A DNA stretch of 64,000 nt from NCBI RefSeq assembly GCF_002159915.1, contig NZ_NFJP01000001.1:268632-332631 (forward strand), in the 5' to 3' direction. The DNA is from Gordonibacter sp. An230 (GTDB taxonomy: Bacteria; Actinomycetota; Coriobacteriia; Coriobacteriales; Eggerthellaceae). Positions within the stretch are counted from its first letter, which is position 1; every line of letters begins with the position of its first letter. The notes under the pieces are model-generated. The model was not told the origin of the DNA, ran no database searches, and was given only the letters and a program-made list of their open reading frames with translations. The translations under genes were made by a program, and so were the position numbers. Shown here piece after piece: positions 1 through 8,489 of this stretch.

Positions 1-1278
1 GGCTACGTGGCCGTACGCGGTGGCGGAAAAGCCATCGAGGAGAGCCTCAAGCTGCTCGAGCGAGAGCGTGTGCGTGCGTCGGCGGCGTGGAGCACCGATG
101 AGATCGAGGGCACGTTCCCCGAATTGGTTGACCAGGTGATGGGCGAAGCCTCGCTATACGCGCCGCGTTTGGCCGCGCTTGCGCTCAAGCAGGCCCAGGG
201 TTCGCCTGACGAGGCGGTGTTCCTGCTGCGGGCGTTCCGTTCCACGCTCGAGCGTCCCTACGTATCTCGTCCGGTGGACACGGCCCGGATGCGCGTCGCG
301 CGCCGCGTATCGGCTGCTTTCAAGGACGTCCCCGGCGGTCAGGTGCTCGGAGCTACGCGCGACTACAGTCACCGGCTGCTCGCGTTCGATTTGGAAACCG
401 AAGGCACCGAGGAGCTGGCTGAAAAGCGCGCCGATCTGGAGGCTCATTTCGACGAGGCCGTCGAGGTGTCCGGGCGTGATGGCGTTCCTGCGGTCATGCC
501 GCGCGTGCTGGACCATCTGCGTGCGCAGGGGCTCATCGCCCAGGTTGAGAACGACGATGCCGAGCCGGTGGACGCCACGATGGCGCCGCTGTCGTTTCCC
601 GCTCCGCGCTCGGTGCGCTTGCAAACGCTTGCGCGCGGCATGACGCAAGCGGTCGAAGCGCTGGGTTACGCCGCCATCCGCGGTTTCGGCCCCGCGCACC
701 CCACGGTGGGCGAACTGCGGCAAGGTCGCGTGCCCGTGGCGGTGGACCATCCGCTGCAGACGGGAGGCCCGGAGGACGCCTACTACCTGGGATCTGTTCC
801 GGTGACCGAGGTGGAGAGCGTGTTCGAGGGGGAAGACGGCGCGGAAGCGGGCGTCGGCGGCGGCTCTGTCGGGGGCGGTGCGGGCCTTGCGCTGACCATT
901 GGCTATGGTCTCGTGTTCGGCCGCGCCGAGACGAAGGCTATCGCCATGAGCGTGCTCGATCATTGCCTCGAGCACGGAGACGCGCGGTTCCCTACCGAAG
1001 ACGAGGAGTTCGTGCTCTATCACGTGGACGGCGTGGAGGCTGCGGGCTTCATCTCGCACCTCAAGCTTCCGCACTACGTGACGTTCCAATCGAAGCTGTC
1101 CAGCGTTCGCGAGACGCGTCGGGTGGCCGCTTGCGGTGATGGGCTCGATGGCGCTTGCAAGGACGCTTCCGATGGCGATGGCGAAAGCGTTCGCCTCGAT
1201 GGCGATTCCGCCCATCTCGCCCCTTCTGCCTGCGATGCAGCCGATCCGAAGGAGGCCTCCCATGCAGCAACGTTATAA
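1..1278 (+). CDS. phnI: C-P lyase complex subunit PhnI (5' end cut by window edge)
   Basis: PhnI is the nucleosidase core subunit of carbon-phosphorus lyase. With PhnG, H and L it joins a phosphonate to the ribose of ATP and releases adenine. The first readable codons give GYVAVRGGGKAI, which matches the conserved PhnI N-terminus (MYVAVKGG in E. coli), so the start codon probably lies at or just before base 1 and the GTG at 7 is not the start. Conserved core text such as QTGGPEDAYYLGSVP and the GFISHLKLPHYVTFQSKL region is present. The protein runs about 70 residues past the usual ~354: the last ~50 residues (from about base 1130) are acidic, Asp/Ser/Gly-rich and look unstructured. The end overlaps phnJ by 17 bases, which indicates a tightly coupled operon. 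PhnG and PhnH would be expected upstream of the window. Confidence 0.95.
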   Translation, partial: GYVAVRGGGKAIEESLKLLERERVRASAAWSTDEIEGTFPELVDQVMGEASLYAPRLAALALKQAQGSPDEAVFLLRAFRSTLERPYVSRPVDTARMRVARRVSAAFKDVPGGQVLGATRDYSHRLLAFDLETEGTEELAEKRADLEAHFDEAVEVSGRDGVPAVMPRVLDHLRAQGLIAQVENDDAEPVDATMAPLSFPAPRSVRLQTLARGMTQAVEALGYAAIRGFGPAHPTVGELRQGRVPVAVDHPLQTGGPEDAYYLGSVPVTEVESVFEGEDGAEAGVGGGSVGGGAGLALTIGYGLVFGRAETKAIAMSVLDHCLEHGDARFPTEDEEFVLYHVDGVEAAGFISHLKLPHYVTFQSKLSSVRETRRVAACGDGLDGACKDASDGDGESVRLDGDSAHLAPSACDAADPKEASHAATL

Positions 1279-2281
1279 CTATGCGTTCTTCGACGAGGCG
1301 TCGAAACGCGAGATTCGACGCGCCATCATCAAGGGCGTATCTATTCCAGGCTACCAGGTTCCGTTCGCTTCGCGCGAGATGCCCATCGGACGCGGCTGGG
1401 GCACGGGCGGCTTGCAGATCACGCTCAGTCTCATCGGCAGAAGCGACGTGCTGAAGGTGATCGACCAGGGAAGCGACGATAGCGTGAACGCGGTCAACAT
1501 CAAAAGGCTCGTGGCCGACACCACCGACGTGGAGGTGACCGAGGCCACAGAGGAGGCCACGCTCATTCAGTCGCGCCATCGTATTCCTGAGTGCCCGTTG
1601 CGCGACGACCAGATTCTGGTGCTGCAAGTTCCCACGCCCGAGCCGTTGCGCAGTTTCGAGCCTCGGGAGGCCGTCACGAGGCGCCTGCACGCCGAGGCCG
1701 ACTACACCGGCGCGTGGCTGGAATTGTTCGACCAGATCGTGCGTCACGGCACGACGACCACCGGGGCGGATCATCCCGTGCTTGTGAACGGCCGCTACGT
1801 GATGGCTCCCTCGCCCATTCCGCGCTTTGACAACCTGAAGCTGAACCAGGCCGATCACCTCACGCTTCTGGGTGCGGGGCGCGAGAAGAAAATATACGCC
1901 GTACCCCCTTACACTGACGTGGTGCCGCTCGATTTCGAGGACCATCCGTTCGCGGTGGAGCGCTTCGACGGAAAGCGCTGCCGCCTGTGCGGAGCCGAGG
2001 GGGTTTATTTGGACGAGCTGGTGGACGAGTCCACCGGCGAGACGTACTACCAGTGCAACGACACCAGCTATTGTGCTTCGTCGGCTTGTCAGCCGACGAA
2101 GCCAGCCGACGCTGCGGTGGCTTCTGGCGCCGAATCTAGCGGCTCCAAGGCCTCCTCACGTGCGGAAGCACGCTTCGTCGGCCTTTCACCGCAATCTTCG
2201 GCACCAGAAGCCCCCTCGCTGACTCTACGAACGACCGGCGACCCATCTTCTGACCGGGAAGGAGCCTCCCATGCTCGATGA
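1262..2281 (+). CDS. phnJ: C-P lyase radical-SAM subunit PhnJ
   Basis: PhnJ is the S-adenosylmethionine-dependent iron-sulfur enzyme that cleaves the carbon-phosphorus bond of 5-phosphoribosyl 1-phosphonates, giving the alkane and the 1,2-cyclic phosphate. The ATG at 1262 follows an AAGGAGG ribosome site and gives MQQRYNYAFFDE, the normal PhnJ N-terminus; the frame stays open upstream but that part is inside phnI. The family cysteines are visible late in the protein as CRLC followed about 20 residues later by CNDTSYC, the unusual PhnJ cluster spacing. The 339-residue product exceeds the ~281 of E. coli by a Ser/Ala/Pro-rich C-terminal tail of about 60 residues after the last conserved cysteines. 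The end overlaps phnK by 11 bases. Confidence 0.96.
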   Translation: MQQRYNYAFFDEASKREIRRAIIKGVSIPGYQVPFASREMPIGRGWGTGGLQITLSLIGRSDVLKVIDQGSDDSVNAVNIKRLVADTTDVEVTEATEEATLIQSRHRIPECPLRDDQILVLQVPTPEPLRSFEPREAVTRRLHAEADYTGAWLELFDQIVRHGTTTTGADHPVLVNGRYVMAPSPIPRFDNLKLNQADHLTLLGAGREKKIYAVPPYTDVVPLDFEDHPFAVERFDGKRCRLCGAEGVYLDELVDESTGETYYQCNDTSYCASSACQPTKPADAAVASGAESSGSKASSRAEARFVGLSPQSSAPEAPSLTLRTTGDPSSDREGASHAR

Positions 2282-3131
2282 CCAGCGGTTCGGTGCTGAC
2301 GAGGCGCCGTGCCTGTCCGTTCGCCACTTGTCGAAGCGCTTCGGAACCGCCTGTCCGCAATGCGCGGAGCCGGGCGCGTCGCTGAACCGCAACGTGTGCC
2401 CGCGCTGCGGCACCGTGCATGCGGTGCGCGACGTGAGCCTCGAGGTGTTCCCGGGTGAGATCGTCGGCATCGTCGGCGAATCGGGCAGCGGCAAGTCCAC
2501 GTTCATGAAGTGCCTGTTCTTCGACGAGGAGGCCACCGAAGGCGAGGTGCGGGCCCTTCCTTACGATGGCGGTGCGGCAAACCTCTTGGAGCTGTCCTCG
2601 CAGCAGCGGCGCGCCGTGCGCAACACGGTGTTCGGTATGGTGTACCAGAATCCCTACCTGGGACTGCGCATGGATTTCTCCAGCCTGTCGAACATCGCCG
2701 AGCAGATGATCGCCTCCGGCAGCCGCAGCGTGGGCGCCATGCGCGCCCGCGGCGAGCAGCTGCTCGAACGCGTGAACATCCCGCTCTCGCGCGCCGCCGA
2801 GCCGCCGCGCAACTTCTCCGGCGGCATGCAGCAGCGCGTCCAGATTGCCAAGGCGTTGTCGAACAATCCGCCCATCCTGCTGCTCGACGAGGTGACCACG
2901 GGGCTCGACCTGTCCGTGCAGGCCGCCGTGCTCGACCTCATCCAGCAGATTCGTCGCGACTTCAACGTGAGCATGCTCGTGGTGAGCCACGACCTTGGTG
3001 TCATCCGCATGCTGGCCGACCGCACGCTCGTCATGCTGGACGGCCGCGTCATTGAAAGCGGTCTGACCGACCAGATTCTGGAGGATCCCCAGCATGCCTA
3101 CACCCAGCAGCTGGTGTATTCGCTGCTCTGA
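2271..3131 (+). CDS. phnK: C-P lyase ABC-type ATPase PhnK
   Basis: PhnK is the ABC-family ATPase that binds the C-P lyase core through PhnJ; it is not a transporter despite the fold. Seen in the 286-residue product: Walker A GESGSGKST, Q-loop region VYQNPYLGLRMD, signature FSGGMQQRVQIAKAL, Walker B ILLLDEVTTGLD and the switch histidine in VVSHDLGV. Between the first strand and the Walker A there is an insertion with two CPxC pairs (CPQC and CPRC, around residues 28-46) that looks like a small zinc ribbon and is absent from E. coli PhnK. The start ATG lies inside the 3' end of phnJ after GGAGCC. A 228-base gap to phnM follows, with no obvious promoter but a perfect 7-bp hairpin at 3293-3309. 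Confidence 0.95.
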   Translation: MLDDQRFGADEAPCLSVRHLSKRFGTACPQCAEPGASLNRNVCPRCGTVHAVRDVSLEVFPGEIVGIVGESGSGKSTFMKCLFFDEEATEGEVRALPYDGGAANLLELSSQQRRAVRNTVFGMVYQNPYLGLRMDFSSLSNIAEQMIASGSRSVGAMRARGEQLLERVNIPLSRAAEPPRNFSGGMQQRVQIAKALSNNPPILLLDEVTTGLDLSVQAAVLDLIQQIRRDFNVSMLVVSHDLGVIRMLADRTLVMLDGRVIESGLTDQILEDPQHAYTQQLVYSLL

Positions 3132-3292
3132 CGATCAGCGAATGACGTCGACGCAACGGCACGTTGGGGCAGCGCGCTTTCATGCGATGCCGAAGGCTTG
3201 CGTGCCGAAGCGTGCGGCGCCTTCGTCATCCCGCGAATTCGGGACGTCCCAACGCCCCTTGTCGACTTGCTGTGCCAGCCGGTACGCCCCTT

Positions 3293-3309
3293 ATGCCGCC
3301 TAGCGGCAT
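3293..3309 (+). other. Small perfect hairpin between phnK and phnM
   Basis: ATGCCGC and GCGGCAT form a 7-bp stem with a 3-base loop, 50 bases before the phnM start. There is no T-run after it, so it is more likely a processing or stability element of the operon mRNA than a terminator. Its function is unknown. Confidence 0.4.
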
Positions 3310-3359
3310 GGACAGGCCGTTTCGCTCCTATCCGATCAACCCGAGAAAGGAACCGCCTC

Positions 3360-4754
3360 ATGAACGACAACTCTTGCATCATCCGCGGCGGCACGGTGGT
3401 GTGCGCCGACCGCGTGCTGCCCGATCACGACGTCGTGGTCGTCGACGGGCGCATCGCCGCCATCGAGCCTGTCGGCGCATGCGATTTCGACGTGCAGCCC
3501 GACGCTGCGCTGGGCGCGCTGCCCGTGGTGGACGCGCGCGGCGCCTACGTGACCCCCGGTCTCATCGACATCCATTCCGACTACGTTGAGAACGTGGCCT
3601 CTCCGCGTCCGAGCGTGGTGATGGATCTGAACACGTCGCTGTACAAGGCTGACCGCGAGCTGGTGTCACATGGCATAACCACCATCTTCCACTCGCTTTC
3701 GGTGTACGGTGCGCGCGTTTTCGACCACAAGCCCATTCGCGATTTCGGCAACGTGAGCGCCCTCATCGACCGCGTGGCGGCCATGCGAGGCGGCGAGGAA
3801 CGCGACCATCTCATCCGGCATCGTCTTCACATGCGCGTCGAGCTGGACTCGGTCGACCTGTACGACGACATCGAACGCTATTTGCGCTCCGGCAAGGTGG
3901 ACCTCGTGTCGTTCATGGACCATACGCCGGGGCAGGGACAATATCGCGATCTTCTGGTGTTCGGTGAAACGATCAAGGGATATCGCGACGTGACAGACGA
4001 GGAGGTGCGCGAGATCATTCGCCAGCAGCAGGAGAGCGCGAAGCTTTCCTACGCTCAAATAGCGAAGCTGGCCGATGTCGCATGCGAGCGTGGCGTGTCC
4101 ATCGCCTCGCATGATGACGACAGCGCCGAAAAGCTTGCGTTCATGGATGGTCTCCAAGCTACGATCTCGGAGTTTCCCATCTCGCTTGACATTGCGCGCG
4201 AGGCTCGCGCGCGTGGGATGCACGCTGTCGCGGGCGCGCCGAACGTCATGCTGGGCCGCAGCCACTCGGGCAACCTCTCGGCGCGCGAGGCGGTGGCCGC
4301 CGGTGCGATCGACGTGCTGTGCAGCGATTACTACCCGGCGGCGCTGCTTGACGCCGTGTTCGCGCTGCGCGATGCGTGCGGTTTGGATATCGCCGAGGCC
4401 TTTGCGCTGGTCACCGTAAACCCGGCGAAGGCTGCGGGCATCGCCGACGAGGTGGGGTCGCTCGCGGTGGGCAAGCGAGCCGATGTGCTTTTGGTGCGCG
4501 AGATATCGTGCGGCGTTACCGACGAGGCGCCTGCGGACTCCGTCGGCGCGCGTGGTTCGCAAGGCGCTGCCGGTGCTGTGGGCGAGCGCACGATGCCCAC
4601 GGTGACGCGAGCGTTCGTGGGCGGCCACTCCGTGTTCCGATCGCACTACCCCGACCAACCGTTGGGTTACGGACGAGATGCCGACGAAGCGCGGGCTTTC
4701 GGCGGTGCGCCTGCGACTAGCGCGTTTTATCCAGGCGCTGTGGAGGTGAGGTAG
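3360..4754 (+). CDS. phnM: Ribose 1-methylphosphonate 5-triphosphate diphosphatase PhnM
   Basis: PhnM is an amidohydrolase-fold enzyme that removes pyrophosphate from 5-triphosphoribosyl 1-phosphonate to give the PhnJ substrate. The ATG at 3360 follows GAAAGGAA and gives MNDNSCIIRGGTVV, a normal N-terminus; the frame is open upstream but without a comparable ribosome site. Family motifs seen are GLIDIHSDYVEN (metal ligands), the PhnM hallmark MDHTPGQGQY, SHDDD and VLCSDYYP near the C-terminus. The 464-residue length is longer than E. coli PhnM (~378), through an insertion of about 50 Gly/Ala/Asp-rich residues around 4510-4600 and a C-terminal tail. The stop is one base from phnL, so the two are co-translated. 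Confidence 0.94.
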   Translation: MNDNSCIIRGGTVVCADRVLPDHDVVVVDGRIAAIEPVGACDFDVQPDAALGALPVVDARGAYVTPGLIDIHSDYVENVASPRPSVVMDLNTSLYKADRELVSHGITTIFHSLSVYGARVFDHKPIRDFGNVSALIDRVAAMRGGEERDHLIRHRLHMRVELDSVDLYDDIERYLRSGKVDLVSFMDHTPGQGQYRDLLVFGETIKGYRDVTDEEVREIIRQQQESAKLSYAQIAKLADVACERGVSIASHDDDSAEKLAFMDGLQATISEFPISLDIAREARARGMHAVAGAPNVMLGRSHSGNLSAREAVAAGAIDVLCSDYYPAALLDAVFALRDACGLDIAEAFALVTVNPAKAAGIADEVGSLAVGKRADVLLVREISCGVTDEAPADSVGARGSQGAAGAVGERTMPTVTRAFVGGHSVFRSHYPDQPLGYGRDADEARAFGGAPATSAFYPGAVEVR

Positions 4755-4755
4755 C

Positions 4756-5526
4756 ATGGTCGAGGCGCTCTGCTCCGAGGTTGACGTTCGGCAAAACCGC
4801 AGCGAGGCATGCTCGAAGTCGATGGCGCCCCCGCTTCTCAGGATAGACGGCCTGTCGAAGTCGTTTTTGCTCCATCGTGTGAACCGCCGCGTGCAGGGGT
4901 GCCGCGACATCTCGTTATCCCTCGAGTCGGGCCAGTTCGTAGGCATCACCGGGCGCAGCGGCAGCGGGAAGTCCACCATTTTGCGCTGCATCTGGCGCAC
5001 GAACCTTCCCGAGCGCGGTCGCATCCTCTACGATTCGGCGCGCTTCGGAATGTTGGACTTGGCGCAGGCCACGCAGCGTCAGATGCTGTACCTGCGCACC
5101 TACGAGCTGGGCTATGTATCGCAGTTCCTGAACGCCTTGCCTCGCCAGACGGCCTACGATATCGTGTTGAAAAGCGCGCTCGAGACGCACGGCTGCGCTG
5201 CTCGATCTCGCGCCGAGCGCGAAACAGAGCGCATGCTGCGCCATTTCGATCTCGACGAGAACCTATGGGAGTTGTATCCGCGTACCTTCTCGGGAGGTGA
5301 GAAGCTGCGCCTCAACATCGCTGCGGCGATGATCAAGCATCCGCGCCTTTTGCTCTTGGACGAACCCACCGCTTCGCTCGATAACGCGTCGAAGCTCAAG
5401 GTACGTGCCCTTATCGAACAATTGAAAGCCGAGGGCACCACGATGCTCGGCATCTTCCACGATCTCGAATTCATGGAAGGGTTGTGCGATCATGAGTTCA
5501 ACATGCAGGAAGGGATGATGGCGTGA
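4756..5526 (+). CDS. phnL: C-P lyase ABC-type ATPase PhnL
   Basis: PhnL is the second ABC-family ATPase of the C-P lyase system and takes part with PhnG, H and I in forming the phosphonate-ribose adduct. Seen: Walker A GRSGSGKST, the PhnL-type Q-loop GYVSQFLNALPRQ, signature FSGGEKLRLN, Walker B LLLLDEPTASLD and the switch histidine in IFHDLEFM. The ATG at 4756 lies just behind GGAGGTGAG and one base after the phnM stop. An internal ATG at 4822 (MAPPLLRIDG) matches the usual family start better but has no good ribosome site, so the N-terminal ~22 residues are uncertain. Confidence 0.94.
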   Translation: MVEALCSEVDVRQNRSEACSKSMAPPLLRIDGLSKSFLLHRVNRRVQGCRDISLSLESGQFVGITGRSGSGKSTILRCIWRTNLPERGRILYDSARFGMLDLAQATQRQMLYLRTYELGYVSQFLNALPRQTAYDIVLKSALETHGCAARSRAERETERMLRHFDLDENLWELYPRTFSGGEKLRLNIAAAMIKHPRLLLLDEPTASLDNASKLKVRALIEQLKAEGTTMLGIFHDLEFMEGLCDHEFNMQEGMMA

Positions 5527-5821
5527 CGGATGCGCTTGGAGGCTCGAAGGGGGCTGTTTCGGGGTTGATGGGCGGGCCGACGGGACGCGAAAGGGCTGCG
5601 AATGCGCGGCGTGTTTCGACGGGGAGGTGCCGTCGGCGGCTCCGTAACGCGGCGCATGGGGAAGGGGGGGTCCTCGGTCGGCGCGTGTTTAGCGGCCGTG
5701 ACGAAGTGTTCTTTCGGTTCGTCGGGAGGGCTGCAAAGCGATCACGCGCTTCCGGAAAAGGCCGCTGCGCACGGGCGCTCTGCAGCTGCGCGAAACCAGT
5801 CGGAGAAGGGGTGGGAGCGCG
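5527..5821 (+). other. Spacer between phnL and the PHP gene, no convincing gene
   Basis: A frame remains open across most of this stretch, but its translation is a featureless Arg/Gly/Ala-rich sequence starting on a GTG with no independent ribosome site. I see no conserved motif and no strong terminator, so the downstream phosphodiesterase is probably still in the phn operon. Confidence 0.5.
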
Positions 5822-6655
5822 ATGAATGACATGCATGGGGTGTTTGACGCCGGGGCTGTTGCCCAGCGCGTTGGCAGCGTCGACTTCCATGTGCACACGA
5901 CGATGTCCGACGGATCGGACACGTTCGAGGAGGTGATCGACCGAGCGCGCGAGCGTGGTGTCGCGCTTCTCGCGTTCACGAACCACGACACCACGCGCGG
6001 TTTGGGCGAGGCTGTCGCGCTGGGCGAGCGCTTTGGCGTGCAGGTGGTGGGTGGCATCGAGGTGAGCGCTTTCGATTTCGAGCGCGGTCGCAAAGTGCAC
6101 GTGCTGGGCTTGGGCGTCGAGGAGGGCGCTTCTGCGCTTGCGGCTTTATGCGAGCCGCTGCTCGAACGCCGCAACGCGAACACGCTGTGGCAGCTCGACC
6201 GGTTGGTGGATGCTGGCTACGAGGTGGACGTCGAGCGTGCGCTCGAGCTGGGGCGCGCATCGACGTGCCTTTACAAGCAGCACCTCATGGCGGCTCTCAC
6301 GGACGAGCCGTTCTCGAGCGCACGCTATCGTGCGCTGTATCGCGGCCTGTTCAAGAACGGGGGCATATGCGATCGCGATATCGAGTACGTGGACGCCCGC
6401 GATGCTGTGCGCGCTATCGTGGAGGACGGAGGCGTGGCCGTGCTCGCGCATCCCGGCCAGCTTGATAGCTATGATCTTCTGCCTGACCTCGTGGATTGCG
6501 GGCTTGGCGGTGTGGAGCGATTCCATCCCGATCATACCGCCGACGACCATGCGCGCTGCGCCGATCTGGCCGAGCGGTACGGCCTGATATGCACAGGCGG
6601 CTCTGATTATCATGGTCGATTTGGCGCGGTGGAGGACGTGGGAGCGCAGGCCTGA
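5822..6655 (+). CDS. phnPP: PHP-family phosphoribosyl 1,2-cyclic phosphate phosphodiesterase
   Basis: A PHP-domain metal phosphoesterase of 277 residues. The trinuclear metal site is visible: HVH (residues 23-25), SDGSDT, NHDT (55-56), GIEVSA (Glu80), AHPGQ and GSDYHG near the end. An enzyme of this family from Eggerthella lenta is known to hydrolyse 5-phosphoribosyl 1,2-cyclic phosphate, the product of PhnJ, in two steps to ribose 5-phosphate and phosphate. The position right behind phnL makes that role very likely here; it would replace the PhnP plus PhnN route of E. coli. This is inference from motif and context; a general nucleoside or RNA trimming phosphoesterase is the alternative. The start follows AAGGGGTGGGAG. 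Confidence 0.88.
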   Translation: MNDMHGVFDAGAVAQRVGSVDFHVHTTMSDGSDTFEEVIDRARERGVALLAFTNHDTTRGLGEAVALGERFGVQVVGGIEVSAFDFERGRKVHVLGLGVEEGASALAALCEPLLERRNANTLWQLDRLVDAGYEVDVERALELGRASTCLYKQHLMAALTDEPFSSARYRALYRGLFKNGGICDRDIEYVDARDAVRAIVEDGGVAVLAHPGQLDSYDLLPDLVDCGLGGVERFHPDHTADDHARCADLAERYGLICTGGSDYHGRFGAVEDVGAQA

Positions 6656-6744
6656 TCGCCGAGTGCCGTGGCTGGCCTCGTCCCGCGCCGCTCTTCCGTA
6701 TCGTGCGCCCCTGCGTTTTGAGCTCTTTGCCCTCTGAGCTTTGG

Positions 6745-6775
6745 GAGCCCCTGCCCTGTTGCAGGCCGGGGGCTC
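6745..6775 (+). terminator. GC-rich hairpin after the phn operon
   Basis: GAGCCCC pairs with GGGGCTC, with an inner CCTG-TTG-CAGG stem. It lies 90 bases after the phosphodiesterase stop. There is no T-run, so intrinsic termination is only plausible. The rest of 6656-6930 shows no gene. Confidence 0.4.
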
Positions 6776-6930
6776 TACGGAGGTTGCTGCTTTGAGCGTG
6801 GTCGGCGTCACGGCGCTCTGTTTTCCGCGGTCTTGCCGCACCTTGAGTCGGCGTCGCGTGATGTGCGAAGCGGGCGAGGCGCATCTTCGAACCCCCGTCC
6901 CGCCTCTCTGTGTAATTAACCGACCTCTCT

Positions 6931-7005
6931 CGTCAAAAATCGGTATCGTCAAAATTGGTATCGATTTCATAGCATTTTGTTTTGCAGCGTGCTACAATGC
7001 AAAAC
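6931..7005 (+). promoter_or_regulatory. cydAB promoter region with tandem repeat and inverted repeat
   Basis: Two near-identical 15-16-base units (each CGTCAAAA followed by GGTAT) stand in tandem at 6931-6961. Just downstream GTTTTGCA (6979-6986) and TGCAAAAC (6998-7005) form a perfect 8-bp inverted repeat with an 11-base spacer, and this overlaps a TACAAT -10-like hexamer at 6993-6998. No good -35 is seen at 17 bases, which would fit an activator-dependent promoter. The arrangement suggests control of the oxidase by a dimeric regulator; the motif is not the Fnr or Rex consensus. The region is clearly more AT-rich than its surroundings. Confidence 0.5.
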
Positions 7006-7047
7006 GGTGAGAATTTGTTAGATTAGACGAGAGTAAGGGGGTGTGCG

Positions 7048-8487
7048 ATGGATATTTTCTCCGATCCCGTGCTGTTGGCGCGCATTCAGTTCGCTTGCAC
7101 GGCGGCGTACCACTTCATTTTCGTGCCGCTGACCATCGGGTTGGGACTTATCCTTGCCATCAACGAGACACGGTACTACCGTTCGCGCGATCCCAAGGAC
7201 GCGGCGGCAACCAAGTTCTGGGTGAAGATCTTCACCGCGACGTTCGTGCTGGGTGTGGCCACGGGCATCACGATGGAGTTCTCGTTCGGAACGAACTGGG
7301 CGGACTACTCGAGGTTCGTCGGCGACATCTTTGGTGCGCCGTTGGCCGCCGAGGCGCTGCTCGCATTCTTCCTGGAGTCCACGTTCCTGGGCGTGCTGCT
7401 GTTCGGTCGCAAGCGCGTCTCGCCGAAAGTTTACATGGTGTCGGCGTGGCTCGTGTGGTTTGGCTCGGCTTTGTCGGCCCTGTGGATCCTCATCGCGAAC
7501 TCGTGGATGCAGACGCCGGCCGGCGCCGAGCTTTCCGCCGACGGTTCGAAGGCTGTTATCACTGATTTCTTCGCCGCGGCTCTGAACCCGTCGGTGTGGT
7601 CGCGCTACTCGCACACCGTGGTCGCGCTGCTCATCATGGGCGCGTTCGTGGCGATAGCCGTGTCGGCGTGGTACCTCATCAAGAAGCGCCACACCGACTT
7701 CGCCATGAAGACGATGAAGATCGGCGCTGTGGTGGGTGTCGTGACCACTGTGGTCATGCTCGCCACCGCGCACTCCTCTGCCGTTACCGTGGCCGAGGAG
7801 CAGCCCTCGAAGCTGGCCATGATGGAGGGCATGTACGATTCCGAGGTTCCCCCGTTGTACCTGTTTGGCTGGGTCGACGAGGAGAGCCAAGAGGTCATCA
7901 CGCCGTTTTCCATTCCCGGAGGCACGAGCTTCCTCGCCACGGGCACATGGGATACCGAGTATCAGGGCCTCAACGATCTTGCCCAAACCGAAGAGTACGG
8001 CGCGCTCGATCCCGAGACGGCGCCGGTGAACGCGGTGTTCCAGACGTACCACCTCATGGTGGCCATGTTCGGCCTCATCGCCCTCACGGTGATCCTCGTG
8101 CTCGTGTTCACGCTGCGCGGGGGCAAGATCAAGAACATGAAATGGCTGCAGCGCCTTGCGCTCATCTCGCCGGTCTTCCCGTTGATCGCCATCCAGTGCG
8201 GCTGGTTCACGGCCGAGCTCGGCCGTCAGCCTTGGGTGGTGTATCCCTCGACCACCAGCCCCGAGGGCGTGAACCTGCTTGTGAACGACGGCGTGTCGCA
8301 GTCTGTGAGTGGCCCCGAGCTCATGATCACCATGGTGCTGTTCTTGGTGGTGTACACGTTCCTCATGGTGGCGTGGGCGCGCACGATGGGGCGTTTCATC
8401 AAGGAAGGGCCCGTCGTCGAAGCTGAGAACGCCGCGACGACCGCTGGCGCTGTCGGTGCGGCCGCCGTTGCGAAGGAAGGGAAGTAG
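7048..8487 (+). CDS. cydA: Cytochrome bd ubiquinol oxidase subunit I
   Basis: CydA carries the haem groups and the quinol site of the high-affinity bd oxidase in the cytoplasmic membrane. Seen in the 479 residues: the N-terminal LARIQFACTAAYHFIFVPLTIG helix region with the haem-ligand histidine, EFSFGTNW, the EALLAFFLEST helix with conserved glutamates, the quinol-loop text QPSKLAMMEG, and the GRQPWVVYP motif before the last helices. It has the short Q-loop. The start follows AGTAAGGGGGTGTGCG and an AT-rich operator region. cydB follows after two bases. In an anaerobe this enzyme is usually for oxygen detoxification; cydDC is not nearby. Confidence 0.96.
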   Translation: MDIFSDPVLLARIQFACTAAYHFIFVPLTIGLGLILAINETRYYRSRDPKDAAATKFWVKIFTATFVLGVATGITMEFSFGTNWADYSRFVGDIFGAPLAAEALLAFFLESTFLGVLLFGRKRVSPKVYMVSAWLVWFGSALSALWILIANSWMQTPAGAELSADGSKAVITDFFAAALNPSVWSRYSHTVVALLIMGAFVAIAVSAWYLIKKRHTDFAMKTMKIGAVVGVVTTVVMLATAHSSAVTVAEEQPSKLAMMEGMYDSEVPPLYLFGWVDEESQEVITPFSIPGGTSFLATGTWDTEYQGLNDLAQTEEYGALDPETAPVNAVFQTYHLMVAMFGLIALTVILVLVFTLRGGKIKNMKWLQRLALISPVFPLIAIQCGWFTAELGRQPWVVYPSTTSPEGVNLLVNDGVSQSVSGPELMITMVLFLVVYTFLMVAWARTMGRFIKEGPVVEAENAATTAGAVGAAAVAKEGK

Positions 8488-8489
8488 TC

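Noticed and set aside
5523..5825. Open frame of 100 codons between phnL and the PHP gene
   Set aside because: GTG start overlapping the phnL stop but Arg/Gly/Ala-rich translation, no motif; typical chance frame in high-GC DNA.
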